A DNA stretch of 64,000 nucleotides from an uncultured Lachnospiraceae bacterium (lineage in GTDB: Bacteria > Bacillota > Clostridia > Lachnospirales > Lachnospiraceae), in contig CAJTKU010000001.1 of assembly GCA_910577015.1 (NCBI GenBank), positions 62,001 to 126,000 on the forward strand. Direction: 5' to 3'. The translations under genes were made by a program, and so were the position numbers. The first letter of the stretch is position 1, and each line of letters begins with the position of its first letter. Under the pieces are notes generated by a model. The model did no database searches. It saw nothing but the letters and a program-made list of their open reading frames with translations, and was not told the origin of the DNA. Shown one piece after another: positions 40,986 through 50,499 of this stretch.

Positions 40986-41285
40986 ATGAAAAAGACAAGA
41001 AAACAAAACACATCCATACAAAAAGAATCCAAAAAAGAACTGCTGGTAGAGTCATTGAAGCTGCCAAAGGATATGATGATGGGGGCCTTCATGCTGTCCA
41101 TGACCGGGAACAGGGAGGCCTTTATTGAGAATTACAGGGGAATACTGGAATATACCGACACCTGCATCCTTCTGCAGACAAAAAGCGGGCAGGTCCGCTT
41201 TGAAGGCAGCGGGCTTACGATTGAGTATTATACCAATGAAGATATGAAAATCAGCGGATGCATTGCAAGCGTAATATTCGGATAA
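40986..41285 (+). CDS. yqfC: Sporulation protein YqfC
   Basis: A 99-residue protein of the YabP/YqfC family: LLVESLKLPKDMMMGAFMLS, the central ENYRGILEYTDT and the end GLTIEYYTNEDMKISGCIAS, matching a small outer-forespore-membrane-associated beta-rich fold. In Bacillus it is expressed in the mother cell. No good Shine-Dalgarno sequence precedes the ATG (TAGTGTAAT only), so initiation may be weak. The yqfD gene follows after 12 bases. A sigma-E promoter could be expected upstream but no convincing match is seen. Confidence 0.88.
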   Translation: MKKTRKQNTSIQKESKKELLVESLKLPKDMMMGAFMLSMTGNREAFIENYRGILEYTDTCILLQTKSGQVRFEGSGLTIEYYTNEDMKISGCIASVIFG

Positions 41286-41297
41286 GGAGCGGTACCT

Positions 41298-42530
41298 GTG
41301 ATTGGAGTACTTAAATATATCAGGGGATATGTATTAATTAAAGTATGGGGGTTTGCACCGGAGCGTTTTCTAAACCTGTGCAGCAACAAAAATATCCTTC
41401 TTTGGGACATTAAAAAGGAAGACGATATTTATTACATGTACATAAGCCTTGCAGGTTTCAGAAAATTAAAAGGAATTACACGTAAGACCAGAACCAGGGT
41501 AGCCATTCTGAAAAGATTCGGACTACCCTTTTTAATACCGAAAATTTTTGCGAGAAAAGTATTTATTGTGGGACTTTTTGCCGCCTGCTTTTTCTGGTTC
41601 TGGTCTTCTTTGTATGTTTGGGAAATCAGGCTGGAAGGGAATCTTGCCATAACCGAGGACGTTTTTCTGGAATTTCTGGACGAAAAGGGCATCCGGGTAG
41701 GAGTAAAAAGCAGTGGGGTGGATATTGAACAGTTGGAAAAGGATATCCGGAAAGAATTTCCCGAAATCACATGGACTTCCGCAAAATTGTCAGGCACAAG
41801 CCTGATTATCTCCATCAAGGAAAGCGACGCCATATTATCCCCCATGCAGGAACATACATTTTCCGATTTATATGCCGATAAAGAGGGCGTCGTCGTGTCC
41901 ATGATTGTCCGCTCCGGTGTTCCGCAGGTCAAAATAGGGGATGTCGTGGAAATGGGAACCCTGCTGGTTTCAGGCAGTGTTCCGGTTTACAATGAAGACG
42001 CCACTGTCAGAAAATATCAATACACCCGCGCCGATGCGGACATTTATATTGAACGGATAGAAAATGTATACGAAACGCTGCCGTTTGACTACATCAAAAA
42101 AGTATATACGGGAAGGGAAAAGAAAAAATATTATCTGGAATGTTCGGGTAAAGAACTGATTCTCGGAGGGGAGGCCGGTTTTTTAAATTATGACATCGTG
42201 GTCAGTAAAAAAGAAGTCAGTCTGTTAAAGGGACTCACCCTTCCGGTTACTTTCGGTACTTATCTGTATCGGGAGTACCAGAATGTAGAGTGTTCTTATA
42301 CGCTTGAAGAGGCAGAAAACCTGTTAAAAGAAAAATATTCGGCAATTCTTGCAGATTTAGAAGAAAAAGGGGTACAAATAATTGAAAAAAATGTTAAAAT
42401 AGATACTAGCAGCGGCGTCTGGATTTTACAAGGGGAGTTACGGGTCAAGGAAAAGGTAGGCTATGAAGTGCCGATTGACGGGCAAATCCCGGAATATATT
42501 CCGGAAGCCGGAACTATAGAAGCGGAGTGA
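41298..42530 (+). CDS. yqfD: Sporulation protein YqfD
   Basis: A 410-residue YqfD-family sporulation protein with a GTG start after TAAGGAG. Typical content: N-terminal GYVLIKVWGFAPERFLNLC, a transmembrane segment near residue 90-110 (IVGLFAACFFWFWSSLYVW), then an extracytoplasmic part with ADKEGVVVSMIVRSGVPQVK near 192 and GDVVEMGTLLVSG near 213. Its precise biochemical function is unknown in any organism; it is needed in the mother cell during engulfment in Bacillus. phoH follows after 4 bases. Confidence 0.93.
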   Translation: MIGVLKYIRGYVLIKVWGFAPERFLNLCSNKNILLWDIKKEDDIYYMYISLAGFRKLKGITRKTRTRVAILKRFGLPFLIPKIFARKVFIVGLFAACFFWFWSSLYVWEIRLEGNLAITEDVFLEFLDEKGIRVGVKSSGVDIEQLEKDIRKEFPEITWTSAKLSGTSLIISIKESDAILSPMQEHTFSDLYADKEGVVVSMIVRSGVPQVKIGDVVEMGTLLVSGSVPVYNEDATVRKYQYTRADADIYIERIENVYETLPFDYIKKVYTGREKKKYYLECSGKELILGGEAGFLNYDIVVSKKEVSLLKGLTLPVTFGTYLYREYQNVECSYTLEEAENLLKEKYSAILADLEEKGVQIIEKNVKIDTSSGVWILQGELRVKEKVGYEVPIDGQIPEYIPEAGTIEAE

Positions 42531-42534
42531 CAGC

Positions 42535-43533
42535 ATGAGTATAACAACCTATTCCATGGAAATTCCTGTGGAACATATGCAGAAAATATTCGGAAGGAAC
42601 GACCGGTTTCTGGAAAAACTGGAACACGAACTGGAAGTAAGCATTGTCGACCGAAACGGGGATATTAAAATTACCGGTGAAGAAGCAAGGGTAAAAAAAT
42701 GCGTTAGTATTCTTTCACAGCTTTTTGAAGTTTCCAGCCGGGGCAGTGAAATTGAAGAACAAAAAGTAGATTATGCGCTTTTGCTGGGACAGGAAGAAAA
42801 AGAAGAAAGCCTTTCCCAGATAGATGAGGACCTTATCTGCCATACCATCAACGGCAAACCCATAAAGCCCAAAACCCTGGGGCAGAAGCAGTATGTGGAC
42901 GCCATCCGAAAAAATATGATTGTGTTCGGCCTCGGTCCCGCCGGTACCGGCAAGACTTATCTTGCCATGGCCATGGCGATAACCGCATTTAAAAAAGATG
43001 AGGTAAGCCGCATCATTCTGACAAGGCCTGCCATAGAAGCAGGGGAAAAGCTGGGGTTTCTGCCGGGAGATTTGCAGAGTAAGGTAGACCCATACCTGCG
43101 CCCCCTGTATGACGCACTGTATCAGATTATGGGCGCGGAGAGTTTTGCCAAAAATATGGAAAAAGGCTTGATTGAAGTTGCACCTTTGGCTTACATGAGG
43201 GGCCGTACCCTGGACAATGCTTTCATTATTCTGGATGAAGCGCAGAACACCACACCGGCCCAGATGAAGATGTTCCTGACGAGAATCGGCTTCGGCTCCA
43301 AAGTAATCGTTACGGGTGACGCCTCCCAGAAAGATTTGCCGAAAGACGCCTTATCGGGACTTGACATTGCAGGGCGGGTATTAAAAAATATTGAGGATAT
43401 TGCATTCTGTAACCTGACAAGCAAGGATGTAGTCAGACATCCGCTGGTACAGAAGATAGTAAAGGCATACGAAGACTATGAGTCAAAAGAAAAATATAAA
43501 AACAGGGAACCCAGAAAAAATGCCAGAAAATAA
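42535..43533 (+). CDS. phoH: PhoH-family ATPase
   Basis: A 332-residue PhoH-like P-loop protein. After an N-terminal KH-like domain (about 1-85) the ATPase begins: Walker A GLGPAGTGKTYLA near residue 131, the TRPAIEAGEKLGFLPGDL segment near 162, Walker B AFIILDEAQNTTPAQMK near 222 and VTGDASQKDLP near 258. The family is thought to act on RNA in stress or ribosome quality control, often together with YbeY, which lies two genes downstream here. Overlaps the next gene by about 14 bases. Confidence 0.95.
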   Translation: MSITTYSMEIPVEHMQKIFGRNDRFLEKLEHELEVSIVDRNGDIKITGEEARVKKCVSILSQLFEVSSRGSEIEEQKVDYALLLGQEEKEESLSQIDEDLICHTINGKPIKPKTLGQKQYVDAIRKNMIVFGLGPAGTGKTYLAMAMAITAFKKDEVSRIILTRPAIEAGEKLGFLPGDLQSKVDPYLRPLYDALYQIMGAESFAKNMEKGLIEVAPLAYMRGRTLDNAFIILDEAQNTTPAQMKMFLTRIGFGSKVIVTGDASQKDLPKDALSGLDIAGRVLKNIEDIAFCNLTSKDVVRHPLVQKIVKAYEDYESKEKYKNREPRKNARK

Positions 43534-44731
43534 GAAAAAGAGTATTTTTAACGCTTTCAAAACTTTCCTGATTTCAGCAGTGATATTTTTAGCGACGGTT
43601 CTGGCTGTTTTCTTAATCAGCCTGCTGAAGGGAAACGATATGACAGGAATCATCCGGAATACCGTAATGAGCGGTATCGGGATTTTTGCCGTGCTTTTTT
43701 TGCTTGCACATGCAAGGGACAAGTCCATGTTTGACTATGGCAATGAAAAGAATTACGGAAAGTTTTTTGTTGTCTACGCCATCTGCCTGTGCCTTGCGCT
43801 CGCCTGCGTCTACATTCCACCGGCAGGATGGCCGTTTTTGGCTGTTTTTGTATCCCTTTCCCTCTTTTCCAACACGGTTATCGGCATCCTTTCCGGTTCC
43901 TTTCTTCTGGTTCTTTCCGTAATGCTTTCAGGCTGCGGAACGGAAATCTTTTTATTGTATTTTATCTGCGGACTGGCCGGGGCAAGTCTTTTTAAAGGTT
44001 TGGACGAGTCCTATAAAACAGGGGTTCCGGTTATCGTATCCGCCCTGTTTCTGCTTACGGGGGAAACAGCCTGTGTGGTTTTATACGCCAATCAGACGCT
44101 GAAGTGGGAGTTGTTTTTGTTCCCCCTGATGAATGTAATCTTAAGCATCATACTTCTTCTGGTTATTCTGAAGATATTTTCCCTTCTGGTTATTTTCCGC
44201 TACAGGGATAAATATATGGTAATCAATGACCCTGAATGTGTTCTGCTGGTGGAGTTAAAAGACCATCACCGGGAAGAATATTATCAGGCCGTCCACACGG
44301 CATATTTTTGTGACAGGATTGCCCACAGGCTGTCCCTGGACGTGGATGCAGTCAAAACAGGCGGCTATTATCACCGCATCGGACTGCTCAAGGGAGAAAA
44401 CACTTGGGAATTGGTAAAGGAAACCGCAAAAGAACATGCATTTCCGCCAAAAGCGAAATTGATTTTACAGGAGTTTCTGGATGCCAATACGCCGGTCATT
44501 CAAAAAGAAACGGCAGTGCTTTTGCTGTCAGACGCCATCGTTTCCTCCATACTCTTTCTGTTTGCCAAAGAACAGGACGGTCATATAGATTATGACCAGG
44601 TGATAGACGCTGTTTTCAAAAAGAAATTATCATCCAATGTGCTGAATGAATGCCAAATTAACATGGCAGAACTGACACTGATGAAGAGAATATTCAAAGA
44701 GGAGAAATTGTATTATGACTTCTTACGTTGA
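43520..44731 (+). CDS. Degenerate YqfF/PgpH-type membrane HD protein
   Basis: A 403-residue (417 if started at 43478) protein in the position of B. subtilis yqfF/pgpH. It keeps the seven-helix membrane part (about 20-235) and a C-terminal HD-like domain but lacks the large extracellular HDED sensor (family about 700 residues). The HD region aligns well yet its metal ligands are lost: the YHHSV block reads YYQAV, the catalytic HD of YYHDIG is HR (YYHRIG), and the QHHGT block reads EFLDAN. The closing LLLSDAI and NECQINMAELTLM match the normal family. Therefore it probably does not cleave c-di-AMP and may act as a binding or scaffold protein. The exact start is uncertain. Confidence 0.8.
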   Translation: MPENKKKSIFNAFKTFLISAVIFLATVLAVFLISLLKGNDMTGIIRNTVMSGIGIFAVLFLLAHARDKSMFDYGNEKNYGKFFVVYAICLCLALACVYIPPAGWPFLAVFVSLSLFSNTVIGILSGSFLLVLSVMLSGCGTEIFLLYFICGLAGASLFKGLDESYKTGVPVIVSALFLLTGETACVVLYANQTLKWELFLFPLMNVILSIILLLVILKIFSLLVIFRYRDKYMVINDPECVLLVELKDHHREEYYQAVHTAYFCDRIAHRLSLDVDAVKTGGYYHRIGLLKGENTWELVKETAKEHAFPPKAKLILQEFLDANTPVIQKETAVLLLSDAIVSSILFLFAKEQDGHIDYDQVIDAVFKKKLSSNVLNECQINMAELTLMKRIFKEEKLYYDFLR

Positions 44732-45227
44732 GAACGAAACCGGTACAGTATTTCCGTTTTCCGTAAAAGAACTGGCAGATAAAGTGATGGAAAAAGTACT
44801 TGAAAAAGAGGGCTGCCCTTATGATGCGCAAATCAACCTGCTTCTTACGGACAATGCGGGGATTCGTGCTTACAATGCGCAGTTCAGGGGCATGGACAGG
44901 GAAACCGACGTGCTTTCCTTTCCCAATGCAGACTTTGTGCATCCCTCTGATTTTACCGGTCTTGAAGATAAGGCGGCAGATTATTTTGACCCTGAAAGCG
45001 GTGAACTGATTCTGGGCGATATCATTATTTCCGTGGATAAAGTAAACGAACAGGCAGAAAGTTTCGGTCATTCCGTCAAAAGGGAATTTGCCTTTCTGGT
45101 TGCCCACAGCATGCTGCATTTGTGCGGTTATGACCACGAAGAAGCCGGGGACGCCGCCGTCATGGAAGCCAAACAGGAAGAAGTGTTACAATCGCTTGGT
45201 ATAACCAGAGAGGAAACAGTCAGATGA
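44715..45227 (+). CDS. ybeY: Endoribonuclease YbeY
   Basis: A 170-residue YbeY, the zinc-dependent endonuclease needed for 16S rRNA 3'-end maturation and 70S quality control. The zinc motif H-x3-H-x5-H reads HSMLHLCGYDHEE near residue 133, preceded by TDVLSFPNADF near 70 and LGDIIISVDKV near 97, all typical. GAGGAG precedes the start; the gene overlaps the end of the YqfF-like gene by 17 bases and the next gene by 4 bases. Confidence 0.96.
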   Translation: MTSYVENETGTVFPFSVKELADKVMEKVLEKEGCPYDAQINLLLTDNAGIRAYNAQFRGMDRETDVLSFPNADFVHPSDFTGLEDKAADYFDPESGELILGDIIISVDKVNEQAESFGHSVKREFAFLVAHSMLHLCGYDHEEAGDAAVMEAKQEEVLQSLGITREETVR

Positions 45228-46834
45228 ACCGGATGGAGATTAGGAGAAAGCAGCTGATGCTTGCTGCAAATATACTTGGACTCATCACAATGGCAGCGCT
45301 TGCCCGCATGACAGGCGATTTGGGAATGGCCTATTTTGCGGGAGCAGCCGAATGTTATATCCTTTTACAGATGATATTTCTGTCCTGTGTACCGGAATGT
45401 ATGGCAAAAATGGTCAGAAGCCGGATAGCTAAAGGGCAATATAAGAACATTACAAAAGTATACAAGACATCTTTTCTTTATTGTATCGCGGCAGGTCTGG
45501 CGGGGAGCTTTTTTTTATATTGTTCGTCAGGATTCCTGACGGTTCGTCTTCTGCATATGCAGGAGGCGGCGCTGGTCCTGAAAATACTTGCCCCTGCTTT
45601 CTTTGTGAATGCAATCATTGCAGTTCTGCAAGGCTATTTTGAAGGAATCGGTACGGCAATGCCTTCTATTATTGCGGCAATCGTAAAGCAGGTTTTCTTT
45701 TTGGTTTTTGCAATCCTGTTTGGGTACCTTTTATTCCGGTATGGGGAAAAAGTTTCCTTGCTTTTACACAGTACCAAATTTGCCAATATGTACGGAGCTG
45801 CCGGTGCGGCAACAGGGCTTGTGTGTGCGGGATTGACAGCCCTTGGCTTCCTGTTTTTGGTTTACCTTGGCGCCGGAAGGAGAGCCGGAAGGAAATACAG
45901 GGACAGTATGAGGCTTACGGAAAACAGTATGGAAATATTCCGGCTGATGCTGATTACGATGGCGCCCATGGCGTGCCAGCGTTTATTGCTCAGGGCCGAT
46001 ACACTGATAGGACTGGCTTTTTATCAGCAAAATCAGACCAAAGAAACAGATGGGCTTATTTTATACGGCGCATACTACGGCAAATATCTGGTGTTTGCGG
46101 GGCTGTTGATTATACTTGTCCTGCTGGCTGCGTCTAAAACAGATTATGCGGTCATTCATGCCGCAAAAAAGGAAGAGTATAAAAGCGCAAGGGATTATCT
46201 GAGCGCCGGTATCCAGTCCCTGTTTCTATCAGGCGCTTTTTTTGCCGCCATGTCTTTAGCGCTGGCGCCGCATTTGATGAATCTTTTATTCGGAAAAGGA
46301 ACCGGTACGGATTTTGCGGCATTGTGTATGCGGCACGGTTTTTTGCTTATTATTGTCCTTCCAATAGGGTTATGGTTTTCGGGCATATTAATGGTAATCG
46401 GAAAAAGAAACATGGTATTGCTGCATATTCTTTCTTCCGTTCTCTTTTACATCCTGTTTTCTGCCATCGGATTAAAAGCAGCGGGAGGAAATCCGGTGGT
46501 GCTGGTCTATGCAAAGTGGCTTTCCGCCTTGCTGTTCTGTGTTCTTTGCGGCTTTTTCCTGATGCGCCTGCTTCGCTACAGTCCTGACTGGCTGCATTTA
46601 TTTGTTTTTCCGACAGCTGCCTGCGCCGTAACCGGTTTATGCATATTCCTGTTAAGCAAAGCGCTGGTTTCCCTGATTGGAGAGCTTCTCACCTGTATTA
46701 TCTGTTTATTGGCGGGAGGATTTTGCTACCTGATTCTGGTTCTGGCGTTGAAATGCGTCCGGGAAAAAGATTTGGCCCTGTTGCCCGGCGGAAAATGGTT
46801 ACACGGTCTGGGAAGTTTTCTGCATCTAATATAA
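45224..46834 (+). CDS. SpoVB/MurJ-like polysaccharide flippase (MOP superfamily)
   Basis: A 536-residue protein with about fourteen transmembrane segments. AKMVRSRIAKGQYKNITKVY after the second helix and ILQGYFEGIGTAMPSIIAAI near 135 are typical of the SpoVB/YtgP/MurJ branch, whose members flip lipid-linked cell-wall precursors, in sporulation during cortex synthesis. It usually begins with a slightly different N-terminus, so which paralogue it is cannot be told. The ATG overlaps the ybeY stop (ATGA at 45224). Confidence 0.8.
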   Translation: MNRMEIRRKQLMLAANILGLITMAALARMTGDLGMAYFAGAAECYILLQMIFLSCVPECMAKMVRSRIAKGQYKNITKVYKTSFLYCIAAGLAGSFFLYCSSGFLTVRLLHMQEAALVLKILAPAFFVNAIIAVLQGYFEGIGTAMPSIIAAIVKQVFFLVFAILFGYLLFRYGEKVSLLLHSTKFANMYGAAGAATGLVCAGLTALGFLFLVYLGAGRRAGRKYRDSMRLTENSMEIFRLMLITMAPMACQRLLLRADTLIGLAFYQQNQTKETDGLILYGAYYGKYLVFAGLLIILVLLAASKTDYAVIHAAKKEEYKSARDYLSAGIQSLFLSGAFFAAMSLALAPHLMNLLFGKGTGTDFAALCMRHGFLLIIVLPIGLWFSGILMVIGKRNMVLLHILSSVLFYILFSAIGLKAAGGNPVVLVYAKWLSALLFCVLCGFFLMRLLRYSPDWLHLFVFPTAACAVTGLCIFLLSKALVSLIGELLTCIICLLAGGFCYLILVLALKCVREKDLALLPGGKWLHGLGSFLHLI

Positions 46835-46886
46835 AAAATGAATAAATTTGAAAGATGGGCTGATACTGATAAAAAGGAGTATTTGT

Positions 46887-47552
46887 ATGAAGTTTATCAA
46901 AAGTATCAGTTTATTTTTCATTTATCCCTGTATAATGTTTGGAATCGGTCTGTATGTAGGCATTTTTTTGGATGATTATTTTTATCCGAACCAGATACAG
47001 ACCCCCAATACGCATGATTCCTCTTATGTGCGCGCGGAAAACAGCGCACCGTCTTCTCAATACGGTTTGCCGGAAACATCAGCGGTTCCTGTTTCCTCAA
47101 AAGAGGAGGAAGTCCTGACGGCAGACACGGAATATGTGATAGAAGAATACGACACCAAACGGGATACACTGGTGGAAACCGTATGGAAAGTCCCTGCCAA
47201 ATATCTGGGTATGGACAGGGAAGAATTTGTACAGTCCATGGAATTATATGCGCTTTCCCCGCCTCTTTCCGAACAGGAACGCGGTTTTGTCGGATTGGAG
47301 GTCCGTTCCTTTTCCGCACAGCGGGTGGTAGTGCGGATGAATTATGCATATGCAGAGCCTACAGAAAGCTTTTATCTTAAGGTGGAAGACAATAATATTG
47401 TCGTCTATTGTGATGACGAAGAAACCGTTTATATGTATACGGATATATCAGCGCAAAGCCTTCCCGAATACTTACAGGGGCAGGTCATAATGGGCATGTT
47501 TATGGAGGATGAAGCGGCGCTTTATCATTTTCTGGAAACCTACTCCAGCTGA
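46887..47552 (+). CDS. BofC-like sporulation signalling protein
   Basis: A 221-residue membrane-anchored protein. Residues about 7-28 are a signal anchor (ISLFFIYPCIMFGIGLYVGI). After a low-complexity linker, the segment VIEEYDTKRDTLVETVWKVP near 92 and FVGLEVRSFSAQRVVVRMNY near 138 precede a C-terminal domain (EDNNIVVYCDDEETVYMYTD then a helix HFLETYSS) like the BofC C-terminal domain. BofC couples forespore signals to SpoIVB/pro-sigma-K processing in Bacillus. Assignment rests on layout and C-terminal similarity. AAGGAG sets the start at 46887. Confidence 0.6.
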   Translation: MKFIKSISLFFIYPCIMFGIGLYVGIFLDDYFYPNQIQTPNTHDSSYVRAENSAPSSQYGLPETSAVPVSSKEEEVLTADTEYVIEEYDTKRDTLVETVWKVPAKYLGMDREEFVQSMELYALSPPLSEQERGFVGLEVRSFSAQRVVVRMNYAYAEPTESFYLKVEDNNIVVYCDDEETVYMYTDISAQSLPEYLQGQVIMGMFMEDEAALYHFLETYSS

Positions 47553-47570
47553 CAGTGAAGGGAGCATCCA

Positions 47571-48818
47571 ATGAAACAGAAAAAAATAGCGGTAATCGGG
47601 GGCGGCGCTTCCGGCATGATGGCGGCCATCGCAGCTTCCGGGGAAGGCGCGGCAGTTTTTCTTTATGAACAGAATGACAAGGTAGGGAAAAAAATCCTGT
47701 CCACCGGAAACGGCAAATGCAATTTTTCCAACCAGGATTTAAGCATGCGCCATTATTACAGTAAAACGCCCCGGCTTGCGGAACGAATTTTGCAGCGTTT
47801 TGACGCAAAATCGGCAGTTTCCTTTTTTGAGAAAGCCGGGATGCTTTCCAAAGAAAAAAACGGAGGTCTTTATCCCTTATCCGAACAGGCATCCACCGTA
47901 TTGGACATCCTGCGGATGCAGCTTGCCAAATCCGGCATCCGGGTGTTCACGGCACAAAAGGTAACAGAAATCCGTGTGAATAAACACGGCAAATTTACCG
48001 TGTTTGCGAAAGACAGGAAAGAAGAATATGACGGCGTCATTCTTGCATGCGGGGGGAAAGCGGCTCCAAAGACGGGTTCTGACGGTAACGGCTACCTGCT
48101 TGCAAAGGCCATGGGCCACTCCCTGGTTCCCACCGTGCCTGCCCTGGTGCAGTTAATATGCAGGGAAGAATACATGAAGGCTGTTGCCGGAGTCAGGCTG
48201 GACGCAAAAGTCAATCTGTTTGCGGATGGACAGGAGAAAGCCATGGAGCGGGGAGAATTGCAGCTTACGGCATATGGTATCTCAGGGATTGTGGTATTCC
48301 AGTTGAGCAGGATAGCAGCTTACGCCCTTTTACATAAAAAAAAGGTTACCGTATACATAGACTGCCTACCGGATTTTTCCCCCAAGGCTTTTCAGGAATT
48401 TGTGGTACAAAGGATAACAGCCATGCCGGATTGCACGGTGGAAGAATTTTTTACCGGAATCCTAAATAAAAAACTGATGCTTCTTTTTATAAAGCTTGCG
48501 GGATTGAAGCCCGGTGACAGTTATAAGAATATCCCGCAAGAAAAAATAGACAGGGTATTTGCCTTTTGTAAAAAGTTTCCCCTTACCGTTTCCGGAACCC
48601 AGTCCTATGACAACGCGCAGGTAACGGCAGGCGGCATTCCGCTGACGGAAGTGTCGGAAAATCTGGAGTCGCTATTTGTGAAAGGTCTGTATTTTGCCGG
48701 GGAAATACTGGATGTGGATGGAAAATGCGGCGGGTATAACCTGCAATGGGCATGGGCGTCCGGATATGCGGCAGGACAAAGCGCTGCCCGGACGAAGACA
48801 GAAGGGGGCGCATTATGA
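47571..48818 (+). CDS. FAD-dependent oxidoreductase, HI0933/YhiN family
   Basis: A 415-residue flavoprotein of the HI0933 (YhiN/BaiN-like) family. The FAD-binding motif AVIGGGASGMMAA lies at residues 7-19, GKKILSTGNGKCNFSN near 40 is the family hallmark, and DVDGKCGGYNLQWAWASG near the end is the flavin C-terminal block. Some relatives act in bile-acid dehydroxylation pathways, most are uncharacterised; no bai gene is nearby. It ends overlapping the next flavoprotein gene (ATGA at 48815), so the two may form a pair. Confidence 0.93.
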   Translation: MKQKKIAVIGGGASGMMAAIAASGEGAAVFLYEQNDKVGKKILSTGNGKCNFSNQDLSMRHYYSKTPRLAERILQRFDAKSAVSFFEKAGMLSKEKNGGLYPLSEQASTVLDILRMQLAKSGIRVFTAQKVTEIRVNKHGKFTVFAKDRKEEYDGVILACGGKAAPKTGSDGNGYLLAKAMGHSLVPTVPALVQLICREEYMKAVAGVRLDAKVNLFADGQEKAMERGELQLTAYGISGIVVFQLSRIAAYALLHKKKVTVYIDCLPDFSPKAFQEFVVQRITAMPDCTVEEFFTGILNKKLMLLFIKLAGLKPGDSYKNIPQEKIDRVFAFCKKFPLTVSGTQSYDNAQVTAGGIPLTEVSENLESLFVKGLYFAGEILDVDGKCGGYNLQWAWASGYAAGQSAARTKTEGGAL

Positions 48819-50440
48819 TTCGGATTCATCAGATTAAAATAAAAGCAGGACAAAGCGAAGACTGTCTTCGCATGAAAGCTGCAGGTATCCTGAATATAAA
48901 TGCAAACGCTATCCGCAAGCTGCACATTGTAAAACGTTCCCTTGACGCAAGGAAAAAACCGGAGCTGTTTTACAGCTATATAGTCGATATAGAAACAGCA
49001 GACGAGGAAAAAACGGTAAAGCGCTGTAAAAATGCTGCAAAATATAATGTCATGTGCGTCCGGGAGCAGCCTTACCGATTTCCGTTTTGCAGGGATACAA
49101 AACCGGTTACGCGCCCTGTTATCGTGGGTATGGGACCGGCAGGACTTTTCTGCGGTTATTTTCTCGCGCTGGCAGGTTTTGCACCCCTGATTCTGGAGCG
49201 GGGAAAGGATGTGGACGAAAGACAAAAAGATGTGGAAGCATTTTGGGAAACAGGGGCGCTTAATCCGGATTCCAATGTCCAATTTGGAGAAGGCGGCGCA
49301 GGCACATTTTCGGACGGAAAACTGAATACGCTGGTAAAAGACAAGTATGGAAGAAACAAAGAGGTTCTTCAGGTTCTTGTCCGTTTTGGCGCGCCTGAAA
49401 ATATACTGTATGACAGTAAACCGCATATCGGCACGGACATCTTAAGGCAGGTAGTGAAAAACATGCGTATGGAAATACAGCGCCTCGGAGGAACCGTGTG
49501 TTTTAAAAGCGAGGTCACGGACCTTATGGTTGAGAAAGGCAGGATAAAAGGGGTGGTGGTAAACGGCAGCGACGCCATCCAAACCGAGGCCGTTATCCTT
49601 GCCATCGGACACAGCGCCAGAAGTACCTTTGCAATGCTTTTTGAAAAAAACATTCCCATGGAAGCAAAGCCTTTTGCCGTAGGACTGCGCGTGGAGCACA
49701 GTCAGAAAATGATAGATGAAAGCCAATACGGAACAGCCGACAGAAAGGCGCTGCCCGCGGCAGCATATAAAGTGGCGGCAAAAACAAAAGACGGCAGAGG
49801 TGTATATTCTTTCTGCATGTGTCCGGGAGGATATGTGGTAAACGCATCTTCGGAACCGGGACGGCTCTGCGTAAACGGCATGAGTTACAGCGGCCGGGAC
49901 GGAGATAATGCAAACAGCGCCGTTATTGTAACCGTAACACCCGAAGATTTTTCTTCCGCTCATCCTCTTGCAGGAGTGGATTTCCAAAGGGAACTGGAAG
50001 AAAGGGCATTTTGTGCCGGAAACGGCAAAGTGCCTGTGCAAACCTACCTGAGTTTTTCCAAATCCGTTCTGAAAGAGAACAGCAGGATAAATCCCCGGGA
50101 AGGCGCAGCCTTTCCTCCCGCCATAAAGGGCGCATATGATTTTACGGATATTACAGGCATCCTTCCACCGGACATCAATCGGGGGATTATAGAAGGTATG
50201 GAGCAGTTTGCAAAAGAAATCCGTGGTTTTAACAATCCGGATACCCTGCTTTGCGGGGTGGAAGCCCGCACTTCATCCCCTGTCAGAATTGTTCGGGATG
50301 AAAACATGCAGTCTTCCGTAAAAGGGCTGTACCCCTGCGGGGAAGGCGCCGGTTATGCAGGCGGCATCACCTCGGCGGCAATGGACGGCATAAAGATTGC
50401 GGAAGCTGTCGCGTCCAAATACGGAAGCAATACAAATTGA
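48815..50440 (+). CDS. FAD-dependent dehydrogenase, COG2509-type
   Basis: A 541-residue uncharacterised FAD-dependent dehydrogenase (COG2509 style). An N-terminal ferredoxin-like domain (about 1-85) precedes the dinucleotide fold VIVGMGPAGLFCGYFLALAG near 97. FGEGGAGTFSDGKLNTLVKD near 165 is the diagnostic stretch of this family, and RTSSPVRIVRDENMQS followed by the GLYPCGEGAGYAGGITSAA stretch closes it. The start overlaps the previous stop. The promoter of the next gene overlaps its final codons. Confidence 0.93.
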   Translation: MIRIHQIKIKAGQSEDCLRMKAAGILNINANAIRKLHIVKRSLDARKKPELFYSYIVDIETADEEKTVKRCKNAAKYNVMCVREQPYRFPFCRDTKPVTRPVIVGMGPAGLFCGYFLALAGFAPLILERGKDVDERQKDVEAFWETGALNPDSNVQFGEGGAGTFSDGKLNTLVKDKYGRNKEVLQVLVRFGAPENILYDSKPHIGTDILRQVVKNMRMEIQRLGGTVCFKSEVTDLMVEKGRIKGVVVNGSDAIQTEAVILAIGHSARSTFAMLFEKNIPMEAKPFAVGLRVEHSQKMIDESQYGTADRKALPAAAYKVAAKTKDGRGVYSFCMCPGGYVVNASSEPGRLCVNGMSYSGRDGDNANSAVIVTVTPEDFSSAHPLAGVDFQRELEERAFCAGNGKVPVQTYLSFSKSVLKENSRINPREGAAFPPAIKGAYDFTDITGILPPDINRGIIEGMEQFAKEIRGFNNPDTLLCGVEARTSSPVRIVRDENMQSSVKGLYPCGEGAGYAGGITSAAMDGIKIAEAVASKYGSNTN

Positions 50441-50466
50441 CATGAACCAAAACAGAATGATACAAT
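50437..50466 (+). promoter_or_regulatory. Promoter of the chemoreceptor-like gene
   Basis: TTGACA (50437-50442) overlaps the stop of the upstream gene; after 18 bases comes TACAAT (50461-50466) with an extended -10 TG (50458-50459). The start codon is at 50500. Confidence 0.75.
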
Positions 50467-50499
50467 GATTTTAAAATTAACGAAAAAAAGGAGATTCTT

